A program made the position numbers and the translations under genes. This document shows, piece after piece, positions 1 through 5,345 of a stretch of DNA of 5,345 nt. Origin of the DNA: JBICHM01 sp043101835 (GTDB lineage Bacteria; Planctomycetota; Phycisphaerae; Phycisphaerales; UBA1924); assembly GCA_043101835.1 (NCBI GenBank), contig JBICHM010000251.1, positions 1 to 5,345 on the forward strand, in the 5' to 3' direction. Below the pieces are notes generated by a model. That model worked only from the letters and a program-made list of their open reading frames with translations, had not been told where the DNA came from and searched no databases. Numbering within the stretch: position 1 is the first letter of the stretch; the number at the start of each line of letters is the position of its first letter.

Positions 1-1
1 G

Positions 2-1495
2 GAGTCGGTGACCGACGGCGCCGGCGAGGCGCGCCCGTACAAACAGTGGCGCGACAACGGGCGCCTGCACATCCGCATCGGGGATCCGGCGGTCTACCTG
101 AACGGCGTGCAGGTGTACCGCATCGCCTACACCGTGCGGCGCGGGCTGCTGCGCCTCGAGACGCACGACGAGTTGTACTGGAACGCCATCGGCACGGAGT
201 GGGCGGCGCCCATCGAGCGCGCGTCGGCCGTGGTGACGCTGCCGGATTCGGTGGATGCCTCGTCGGTGCGGACGGCGTCGTTCGTCGGGGGGTTCGGCGC
301 CGGCGCGCCGGGGCCGCAGGCGGCGGACATCGGCGGCAACGCGCTGCGCTTTGAAGTCGCGCGCGGGCTGCCGGTGCGGTCGGGGCTGACGGTTGTCGTC
401 GCGCTGCCGCCGGACGCGATCGCCGACCCGGCGCTCTCGACGCGCATCGGGTGGTTCCTCGCAGACAACGGGATTCTCGCGGCGCCGGTCGTGCTGTTCT
501 GCCTGCTCCTGTTGCTCTGGCGGGCGCGCGGGCGCGATAAGGGCGTTCCCGGGCCGATCGTCGTGCAGTACGAGGCGCCGGAGGGCATGTCGCCCGCCGA
601 GGCCGGCACGCTCATCGACGAGCATGTGCACACGCACGATGTCACTGCGACGATCGTCGACCTGGCCATCCGCGGCTACCTGACGATCGACGCCAGCGAG
701 GCTCCCTTCAAGGGCGATCCGGAGGCGGATGAGATCCACCTGCATCGCTCGAAGAAGGACCGCGCCGCGCTGACCGACTACGAACAGCGCATCCTCGAAG
801 CGCTCTTCAGCGACGGCGACGAGGTCAGCCTCGACGACCTGCGATACGAGTTCTATCACGAGATGTCGAAGATCCGCACGCTGATCTACGGCGCGCTCGC
901 GAAGCGCGGCTACACGCGCGGGAACCTCGGGACGGCGCGAGGGGCATGGATGGCGGCCGGATTCGTGACCGCGGGACTGATCGTCGCGGGCGCGGTCGTG
1001 CTGCACAAGCTGGGTTTCTTCACGCCCGTACCCCTGTTCGTCGCGGCGGCCCTGAGCGCCGTGCAGGCGCCGGTGTTCGCGTACTTCATGCCGCGCAAGA
1101 CGGCGAAGGGACGCCGGGCGCTCGAAGCGATCAAGGGTGTGGAGGAGTACATCCGCCGGGCGGCGATCGACGAGATCGAGGCCGGGGCGCGCCGGGCGCA
1201 GTTCGAGCGCCTGCTGCCGTACGCGATGGCGCTCGGCCTTTCGACGCGCTGGGCGAAGGCGTTCGACGGGGTGTACGACCAGGCGCCGGAGTGGTACCGC
1301 GCGCCGGCCGGCGGCGCATGGAGCACGCTGTGGATGGTGCACAGCCTCGACCATGCGCGCTCGACGATGGGCACAACGATGACGGCGCAACCGCGCTCGA
1401 GCGGGGGCGGGTCGTCGTTCGGTTCCGGCGGGTCGGGCTTCAGCGGCGGGTTCAGCGGCGGCGGCGGCGGCGGGGGCGGCGGCGGGGCGTGGTGA
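2..1495 (+). CDS. DUF2207 domain-containing membrane protein, 5'-truncated by window edge
   Basis: The frame is open to the left edge. The GTG at 8 is probably internal, because the sequence begins in the middle of the DUF2207 ectodomain; a signal peptide and roughly 100 residues should lie upstream. Numbering from that GTG (495 aa), residues 10-140 carry the extracytoplasmic domain with family hallmarks IRIGDP, DELYWNAIG and W-x-x-PI. A membrane segment spans about 153-173. Next comes a cytoplasmic region with YEAPEGMSPAEAG and DLAIRGYLTI (about 188-227) and a helical part to 302, then two more membrane segments (about 313-332 and 340-360). A conserved tail follows, containing RLLPYAMALGL. 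It ends in a Gly/Ser-rich stretch with ten consecutive glycines and a terminal Ala-Trp, typical of this family. Function is not established for DUF2207 proteins. Family assignment is firm and topology is inferred. No close functional tie to the downstream operon is visible. Confidence 0.9.
   Translation, partial: ESVTDGAGEARPYKQWRDNGRLHIRIGDPAVYLNGVQVYRIAYTVRRGLLRLETHDELYWNAIGTEWAAPIERASAVVTLPDSVDASSVRTASFVGGFGAGAPGPQAADIGGNALRFEVARGLPVRSGLTVVVALPPDAIADPALSTRIGWFLADNGILAAPVVLFCLLLLLWRARGRDKGVPGPIVVQYEAPEGMSPAEAGTLIDEHVHTHDVTATIVDLAIRGYLTIDASEAPFKGDPEADEIHLHRSKKDRAALTDYEQRILEALFSDGDEVSLDDLRYEFYHEMSKIRTLIYGALAKRGYTRGNLGTARGAWMAAGFVTAGLIVAGAVVLHKLGFFTPVPLFVAAALSAVQAPVFAYFMPRKTAKGRRALEAIKGVEEYIRRAAIDEIEAGARRAQFERLLPYAMALGLSTRWAKAFDGVYDQAPEWYRAPAGGAWSTLWMVHSLDHARSTMGTTMTAQPRSSGGGSSFGSGGSGFSGGFSGGGGGGGGGGAW
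1439..1486 (+). repeat. 12-nt tandem repeat running into a GGC/GGG poly-glycine tract
   Basis: Two adjacent copies of a 12-nt unit (TTCAGCGGCGG plus one variable base, 1439-1450 and 1451-1462) encode Phe-Ser-Gly-Gly. The second copy runs into ten glycine codons at 1457-1486: five GGC, one GGG, three GGC, one GGG. It lies within the last codons of the DUF2207 gene. Such tracts can expand or contract in register without breaking the frame, because the unit is three bases. They are also a common site of sequencing or assembly error. Confidence 0.85.
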
Positions 1496-1696
1496 GACGC
1501 CCTCGGTCGCTGGGCGGCATCACGACGCTCGGGTTTTCTCCGTCGGGGGGCGGTGCGCGTGGGGTGGCGACTGGTCGCTTCGATTCGCTCGCAGGCGCTC
1601 TGGCGATGGCGTGAGGGAGGCGGGCCCCATTCTGGCGCCGCGGAGTGTCCAGGGGCACTGGGGGCGGGTCCGCCGCGCTGCTCGCGCAGGGCTGTT

Positions 1697-1722
1697 GCGC
1701 AGGCGTTACCGACGTCCTGCGC
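1697..1722 (+). promoter_or_regulatory. Hairpin in operon leader with duplicated 5' arm
   Basis: GCGCAGG (1697-1703) pairs perfectly with CCTGCGC (1716-1722). The stem extends by CGT (1704-1706) with ACG (1712-1714), leaving one bulged T at 1715 and a 5-nt loop (TACCG). The 5' arm heptamer GCGCAGG also occurs at 1684-1690, 13 nt upstream, giving two alternative partners for the 3' arm. No T-tract follows, so it is not a standard intrinsic terminator. It could be an RNA leader structure or a protein-binding inverted repeat. The structure is seen in the sequence; the role is unknown. Confidence 0.4.
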
Positions 1723-1745
1723 CGCCACTCGTATCACCTGCTGTC

Positions 1746-1767
1746 GGGCGGCCGCTCGGGCCGTCCC
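1746..1767 (+). promoter_or_regulatory. Hairpin directly upstream of the VIT-VWA ribosome binding site
   Basis: GGG (1746-1748) pairs with CCC (1765-1767), and CGGCC (1749-1753) with GGCCG (1759-1763). This leaves one bulged T at 1764 and a 5-nt loop (GCTCG). The base of the stem is only 7 nt from the GGAGG at 1775, so a folded leader could affect ribosome access or transcript stability. There is no poly-T tract after it. GC-rich DNA forms such stems easily, so the functional call is weak. Confidence 0.35.
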
Positions 1768-1774
1768 CCAACTC

Positions 1775-1779
1775 GGAGG
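1775..1779 (+). promoter_or_regulatory. Shine-Dalgarno GGAGG for the VIT-VWA gene
   Basis: GGAGG stands 7 nt before the ATG at 1787, which is near-optimal spacing. The in-frame GTG at 1784 would sit only 4 nt away. This site, together with the signal peptide that follows, fixes the start at 1787 rather than at start codons further upstream in the open frame. Confidence 0.85.
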
Positions 1780-1786
1780 CGGTGTG

Positions 1787-4030
1787 ATGCGAAGGCTCCT
1801 GACACTCACGGCGGCATTGACGCTTGGCGCAGCCCTGAACCCCTCGATGCACACGGCATCCGCGCAGAGCGGCGCTGTTGTCTCGCGCGATCGGGTCAAC
1901 TTCATCGCGCCGCAGGCGCGGTCGATGACGATGGCGCCGCAGCCGGTGCGCACGACGCGGGTCCACGCGCAGGTGTGCATGCGGGACCGTGTGGCAACGA
2001 CGACCTTGAAGATCGAGGTGCGAAACGAGTCGCGCCTCCGGCAAGAGGCGGAGTTCCTGCTGGCGATCCCGGACGGCGCCACGCTGCGCGGCTTCGCGAT
2101 CGACGGACCGGACGGCGACATCGGAGCGACGCTGCTGGCGTCAGCCGAGGCCACGGCGATATACGAGGGCATCGTGCGCACGATGCGCGACCCGGGGTTG
2201 CTCGAGTTCGTCGGCTCCGGGCTGGTGCGCAGCCGCGTGTTCCCGGTGGAGCCCGGGGGCGTGCGGATGGTGACGGTTGCCTATGAGCAACTGCTGTCGC
2301 GTGACGGGGACCGGATCGAATATTCGCTTCCGCGCAGCGAGGCGCTCGAGTACGACACGCCCTGGTCGCTCGAGTGTGTGATCGAGGCGCCCTCGCCGGT
2401 GCGCGCGGTGTATTCGCCGAGCCACGCGGTGCGGACACGAGGTGTCGGCGCGCGCCGGGTGACGGCCTCGTTCGCCTCCGGCGACACGACCGAGCCGGGT
2501 CCGATCCGTCTGACCTGGCTCACCACCGATGCGCCCGCGTCGGCGACGGCCTACACCTACCCGGCGGCGGACTTCGAGGGCGGCTACTTCCTGCTGCTCG
2601 CCGGCGCCGGCGAGCGCGATGGCGCCGCGCCGTCGCAGGCGCGCGAAGTGACGATCGTTATCGACAAGTCGGGCAGCATGGGCGGCGAGAAGATCGCCCA
2701 GGCGATCGAAGCGGCGCGCCAAACCATCCACGGGCTTCGGGACGGCGAGCGATTTAACATCATCGCGTACAACGACCAGGTGCATCGTTTCGCACCGGCG
2801 TCGGCCGTGAAGGACGCGGAATCGACGGCCTGTGCGATGGCGTACCTCGACGGCGTGGCGGCCGGGGGCGGCACGAACCTGCACGATGCGCTGGACGCCG
2901 CGCTCGAGCAGCCCGCTCCGTCGGGCGCGCTGCCGATCGTGCTGTTCCTGACCGACGGCATGCCGACGGTGGGCAACACCTCGGAGACGGCGATCCGGGC
3001 GCTGGCGACCGATCGGAATGGGGCCGAGCGGCGGGTCTTCACCTTCGGGGTGGGCGCGGATGTCAACACGCCGCTGCTGCGCTCGGTGGCGGTCGCGTCG
3101 CGCGCCACGGCGACCTTCGTGCTGCCGGGCGAGACCGTGGAGGTGAAGCTGGGAGGCGTCTTCGCGCAGCTTCAGGGGCCGGTGCTGACCTCCATTGCGC
3201 TGGATGCGCCGGAGGGGCGCATCGCCGATCTCGCGCCGGACCAGGCGGCGATTCCCGATCTCTTCTCGGGCGAGGAGATGATCCTCACCGGCCGGTATCT
3301 CGGGTCATCGCCTTTCGCGCTCACGCTCACCGGCGCCGGGCCGGAGGGCGAGCGGACGCTGACGGTCGAGGCGTCGCCCGCGGACGCGTCGCGCGCCGAT
3401 GCGTTCGTCGGCCGTCTGTGGGCGAGCCGGCGAATCGGCGCACTGGTCGAGCGCCTGCGCGAGCACGGCGCCGAGGCGGGGGCGTCGGCGGACGACCCGA
3501 TCGTGAAGGAGCTGACCGATGAGATCGTGCGCCTCTCAATCCGGCACGGCGTGCTGACCGAGTACACGGCGTTCCTGGCGCGCGAGGATGTTCGGCTCGC
3601 CGACGCCGACACCCAGCGGGCCGAAGCCAGGGATCGGGTCAATGAGCGCGCCCTGCCGATGCGATCCGGCATGAACGCCATGTACCAGACGGAGAACGCC
3701 CAGGAATGGGCTCGGCAGGACACGCTGAACCGGCGCAACTATGCCTACGACGGCGCGATGAACCGCGTTGCGCTGGGAGGTGTGCAGCAGATCGCCGACC
3801 GCGCGCTGTTCGAGCGGAACGGGCAGTGGATCGACAGCCGCCTGGCGTCGCGTGAACTCGATCTGGCGCCGGACGAGGTGGTTGAGTTCGGCAGCGAGGC
3901 GCACGGCCAACTCGTCGAACGGCTGGCGCGCGAGGGGCGGCAGGCCCTGCTGGCGCTGGTGGGCGATATGCTCATCGAGGTGGACGGGCGGGCGGTGCTC
4001 GTTCGGGCGCCGGAAGCGGAAAGCGAGTGA
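1787..4030 (+). CDS. Secreted VIT and VWA domain-containing protein (747 aa)
   Basis: The ATG at 1787 has a strong Shine-Dalgarno and opens a signal peptide: MRR, a hydrophobic core, and a likely cleavage site ASA|Q after residue 26. Residues about 45-180 form a VIT (vault/inter-alpha-trypsin) domain with LAIPDG, A-x-x-Y-E, RDPGLLE and VFPVEP motifs. Residues about 286-450 form a von Willebrand factor A domain with a complete MIDAS: D293-x-S295-x-S297, T363 in GGGTN, and D390 in LTDG, so it should bind a divalent metal. After a beta-rich stretch, the conserved post-VWA region follows (LWASRRIG about 544-551; EIVRLSIRHGVLTEYTAFLA about 579-598). A C-terminal segment contains FERNGQWIDSR (about 675-685). 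No transmembrane segment or sorting signal is seen at the C-terminus, so it is probably periplasmic or released. VIT-VWA proteins are thought to mediate protein binding; the ligand is unknown. It is translationally coupled to the response regulator gene by a GTGA overlap, which suggests it belongs to the signalling module as partner, accessory or output. Confidence 0.93.
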   Translation: MRRLLTLTAALTLGAALNPSMHTASAQSGAVVSRDRVNFIAPQARSMTMAPQPVRTTRVHAQVCMRDRVATTTLKIEVRNESRLRQEAEFLLAIPDGATLRGFAIDGPDGDIGATLLASAEATAIYEGIVRTMRDPGLLEFVGSGLVRSRVFPVEPGGVRMVTVAYEQLLSRDGDRIEYSLPRSEALEYDTPWSLECVIEAPSPVRAVYSPSHAVRTRGVGARRVTASFASGDTTEPGPIRLTWLTTDAPASATAYTYPAADFEGGYFLLLAGAGERDGAAPSQAREVTIVIDKSGSMGGEKIAQAIEAARQTIHGLRDGERFNIIAYNDQVHRFAPASAVKDAESTACAMAYLDGVAAGGGTNLHDALDAALEQPAPSGALPIVLFLTDGMPTVGNTSETAIRALATDRNGAERRVFTFGVGADVNTPLLRSVAVASRATATFVLPGETVEVKLGGVFAQLQGPVLTSIALDAPEGRIADLAPDQAAIPDLFSGEEMILTGRYLGSSPFALTLTGAGPEGERTLTVEASPADASRADAFVGRLWASRRIGALVERLREHGAEAGASADDPIVKELTDEIVRLSIRHGVLTEYTAFLAREDVRLADADTQRAEARDRVNERALPMRSGMNAMYQTENAQEWARQDTLNRRNYAYDGAMNRVALGGVQQIADRALFERNGQWIDSRLASRELDLAPDEVVEFGSEAHGQLVERLAREGRQALLALVGDMLIEVDGRAVLVRAPEAESE
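2596..2615. repeat. Perfect 20-bp palindrome inside the VIT-VWA gene
   Basis: GCTCGCCGGC (2596-2605) is followed immediately by its exact reverse complement GCCGGCGAGC (2606-2615). It lies in frame over codons for Leu-Ala-Gly-Ala-Gly-Glu, in the strand leading into the VWA domain. Alternating Ala (GCC) and Gly (GGC) codons favour such symmetry by chance in GC-rich DNA. No function is assigned. Confidence 0.8.
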
Positions 4031-4752
4031 GTGCGCTGGTGACGGCGACGCGACGAATCCTTGTCGTCGAGGACGACGCGGCGATCCGCGAGGCGGTGGT
4101 CGCGTCCCTCGACGCCTCGGGATACGCGTGGCTGGCGTCGGCGCGGGGTGATGCCGGCGCGCGCCTCGCGATCGAGTCGGAGATCGATCTGCTCCTGCTC
4201 GATGTCATGCTGCCGGGCGCCGACGGCTTCGAGGCGCTGCGCACGGTTCGCTCGGCGCGCCCGACACTGCCGATCATCATGCTCACGGCGCGCGGCGCCG
4301 AGGCGGACCGCGTGCGCGGGCTGCGCCTCGGCGCCGATGATTATGTGGTCAAGCCGTTCGGACGGCAGGAGTTGATCGCGCGCATCGAGGCGGTGCTCCG
4401 GCGCAGCGCCGAGCGGCCGACCGATGTGCGCCGCGTCGCAATTGCCGGTGGCCATGTGGATCTCGAGTCGCTCGAGGCGACATTCGGCGATGGCGGGCGC
4501 ACGATGCTCTCGACGTTGGAGGCGGACCTGCTCCGCTACCTGGCGTCGTGCGCCGGGCGCGTGGTCTCGCGCGCCGAACTGCTGGAGCGGGTGTGGCGCC
4601 TCGATTCGCGCGGGCTCGAGCGGTCGCGGACCGTCGACATGCAGGTCAAGCGATTGCGCGAGAAGCTGCGCGACAACGGCGCGCTCATCCGGACCGTGCG
4701 GGGGCGCGGATACCGCTTCGCGTCGCCGGAGTGCGGAGGGGATGGATCGTGA
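4027..4752 (+). CDS. OmpR/PhoB-family response regulator transcription factor (241 aa)
   Basis: A cytoplasmic two-component regulator that binds DNA when phosphorylated by its partner kinase. The receiver domain spans about 10-125. It has the acidic pair in VVEDD (E15-D17), phosphoacceptor D59 in LLLDVMLPGADGFE, T87 in MLTARG, Y106, and K109-P110 in DDYVVKPF. All key residues are present. A winged helix-turn-helix domain follows at about 137-233, with SRAELLERVW, the recognition-helix region RTVDMQVKRLREKL, and the wing TVRGRGYRF. Length is normal for the family. The GTG start at 4027 overlaps the TGA of the VIT-VWA gene by 4 nt (GTGA), and only a weak GGA lies upstream, so translation is probably coupled. 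GTG at 4039 is a possible alternative start, losing four residues. The stop overlaps the next gene in the same way. The target genes cannot be told from this window; autoregulation of the operon is an inference. Confidence 0.96.
   Translation: MSALVTATRRILVVEDDAAIREAVVASLDASGYAWLASARGDAGARLAIESEIDLLLLDVMLPGADGFEALRTVRSARPTLPIIMLTARGAEADRVRGLRLGADDYVVKPFGRQELIARIEAVLRRSAERPTDVRRVAIAGGHVDLESLEATFGDGGRTMLSTLEADLLRYLASCAGRVVSRAELLERVWRLDSRGLERSRTVDMQVKRLREKLRDNGALIRTVRGRGYRFASPECGGDGS
4735..4739 (+). promoter_or_regulatory. Shine-Dalgarno GGAGG for the sensor gene
   Basis: GGAGG (within GGAGGGG) lies 9 nt before the GTG at 4749, inside the last codons of the response regulator gene. It decides the sensor start in favour of 4749 over longer in-frame openings that would overlap the regulator by up to about 200 nt. 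Confidence 0.7.
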
Positions 4753-5309
4753 CCCGGTCGCGCGGCACATGGTTGGTCTTTGCGCTGTGCATGGGGCTGA
4801 TGCTCACGGGTGTCGGCTGGGGCGGCGCGGCGTTCGTGGCGGCCGACCGGCGCGCCGCCCTCGACGCCGCGCTGCGTGAGCGGACGCGCCTCGCGCTCTG
4901 GCGGGCCGACACCGCGCTCGCGGCGATCGTCGCGGCGGAGAACGCACGGCCCCATGTCCTTTACCAGCCATTCATCGCGCAGGCGGGGAGCGAGCCGTCG
5001 CTGATGCCGTCGCCCCTGCTGCTCTCGCCGCCGACGGGCACGCTGCTGCATTTCGAAATTCGCAGCGGAGAGGCGGCGTCGCCGCAGGCGCCAAGCGGGG
5101 CGTGGCGCGACCGCGCTCTCGCGGCGGGCATCGGCGGTACAGCAATGGACGCGGCGACGGCGCGACTCCATACGCTGCCGATCGACGCGCTGACGGCGGC
5201 TCAACCGATTCCCGCATCGTCGGCGCCAGAGCGCGAGGAACAGGATTCGGATCGGCGTGAGGCATCGGCGCGCATGGCGTTCCCCTACGCGACCGAAGAG
5301 AACGAGTAG
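4749..5309 (+). CDS. Sensor histidine kinase N-terminal segment, ended by TAG before the kinase domains
   Basis: The GTG start at 4749 overlaps the regulator's TGA by 4 nt and has a GGAGG upstream. The 186-aa product begins MTRSRG, then one hydrophobic membrane segment (about 7-31). An ectodomain follows with LALWRADTALAAIVAAE (about 48-64), ARPHVLYQPF, and a P-S-P-L-L ... LLHFEI ... SPQAP stretch (about 87-115). From memory, this pattern matches the sensor region of planctomycete histidine kinases encoded next to OmpR-type regulators; I could not verify that. The last 40 residues are charged and low in complexity, as in a linker. There is no second membrane segment, HAMP, HisKA H-box or HATPase motif. 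As it stands the product could sense but not phosphorylate. The 36 nt after TAG stay open in the same frame to the window edge and read like continuing protein. It may be a truncated kinase (pseudogene or sequence error) or, less likely, a separate sensor subunit. Confidence 0.7.
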   Translation: MTRSRGTWLVFALCMGLMLTGVGWGGAAFVAADRRAALDAALRERTRLALWRADTALAAIVAAENARPHVLYQPFIAQAGSEPSLMPSPLLLSPPTGTLLHFEIRSGEAASPQAPSGAWRDRALAAGIGGTAMDAATARLHTLPIDALTAAQPIPASSAPEREEQDSDRREASARMAFPYATEENE

Positions 5310-5345
5310 AAGGAGAGGTACCGAGCGAAACGAGAGATCCAGAGC
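5310..5345 (+). other. In-frame continuation after the TAG, possible remainder of the kinase gene
   Basis: In the sensor's frame the bases after TAG encode KERYRAKREIQS with no further stop before the edge, and 9 of 12 codons end in G or C. AAGGAGAGG at 5310-5318 resembles a Shine-Dalgarno, but no ATG, GTG, TTG or CTG follows in any frame before 5345, so no new gene visibly starts here. The peptide is highly charged, like a linker or coiled segment. It is too short for assignment. Confidence 0.35.

Larger units (their letters stand above)
1496..1786 (+). other. Intergenic leader region before the VIT-VWA operon
   Basis: This 291-nt gap holds no credible gene: translations in any frame are arginine- and alanine-rich with no domain-like pattern. 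Just after the DUF2207 stop, CGCCC (1498-1502) can pair with GGGCG (1512-1516) around a 9-nt loop, but only a short TTTT (1534-1537) follows at a distance, so this is at best a poor terminator. Two better hairpins lie at 1697-1722 and 1746-1767. A weak promoter-like pair, TTACCG (1706-1711) and GTATCA (1731-1736) with 19-nt spacing, can be picked out, but I would not rely on it in DNA of this composition. The operon promoter is most likely somewhere in this gap or upstream of it. Confidence 0.6.

Noticed and set aside
300..311. 12-bp palindrome CCGGCGCGCCGG in the DUF2207 gene
   Set aside because: Short GC-only palindromes are expected by chance at this composition, and nothing nearby supports a function.
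1498..1537. Intrinsic terminator after the DUF2207 gene
   Set aside because: The stem is only 5 bp with a 9-nt loop, and the TTTT lies about 17 nt beyond it, so it does not form a proper terminator.
1706..1736. Sigma-70-like promoter (TTACCG, 19 nt, GTATCA)
   Set aside because: Both boxes match the consensus poorly, the spacing is long, and the -35 candidate falls in the hairpin loop. It was not strong enough to list as a feature.
1553..1786. Upstream extension of the VIT-VWA frame to a GTG at 1553
   Set aside because: The added 78 residues are Arg/Ala/Cys-rich and not domain-like, and they would bury the clear signal peptide. The ATG at 1787 has an ideal GGAGG.
910..2181. Minus-strand open frame of 423 codons
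   Set aside because: It is antisense to the DUF2207 and VIT-VWA genes. Its proline run is the complement of the poly-glycine tract, and it shows no recognisable domain.
4548..4748. Longer start for the sensor gene inside the regulator gene
   Set aside because: It would overlap the winged-helix coding region by about 200 nt with arginine-rich sequence. The GTG at 4749 has a ribosome site and places the membrane segment at the N-terminus.
3745..4770. Minus-strand open frame of 341 codons
   Set aside because: It mirrors the response regulator gene. The Arg/Ala/His-rich translation is typical of a shadow frame in GC-rich DNA.

Overview
The window is GC-rich (about 70% by eye) bacterial DNA with strong G/C preference at third codon positions. 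All convincing genes lie on the + strand. The gene content, namely a DUF2207 membrane protein, a secreted VIT-VWA protein, an OmpR-type response regulator and a sensor protein whose ectodomain resembles planctomycete histidine kinases as I remember them, suggests a planctomycete, perhaps Phycisphaerae-like. That assignment rests on recalled family resemblance plus composition. It is tentative, because no rRNA or other marker gene is present.

Layout: (1) From the left edge to 1495 runs the 3' part of a DUF2207-family membrane protein gene; its N-terminus lies outside the window. (2) 1496-1786 is a 291-nt gap with no credible gene. It holds two well-formed hairpins and, at its end, a strong Shine-Dalgarno sequence. 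(3) 1787-4030 encodes a secreted 747-aa protein with a VIT domain and a VWA domain carrying a complete MIDAS metal site. (4) 4027-4752 encodes an OmpR/PhoB-type response regulator with all expected phosphorylation residues. (5) 4749-5309 encodes a membrane-anchored sensor segment that looks like the N-terminal part of the cognate histidine kinase, but a TAG stops it before any second membrane segment, HAMP, HisKA or ATPase domain.

Genes 3, 4 and 5 are joined by two identical 4-nt GTGA start/stop overlaps, so they almost certainly form one translationally coupled operon: a secreted adhesion or metal-binding-type protein produced together with a two-component system. The DUF2207 gene points the same way but is separated by the 291-nt gap and may be an independent unit.

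No CRISPR array, insertion sequence, tRNA, rRNA or phage gene was seen. The observations most worth a second look are the premature amber stop in the presumed kinase gene, whose downstream codons still read like the same protein; the coupling of a VIT-VWA protein to a two-component system; the paired hairpins in the operon leader; and a perfect 20-bp palindrome inside the VIT-VWA gene. I did not find a clearly new biological system.
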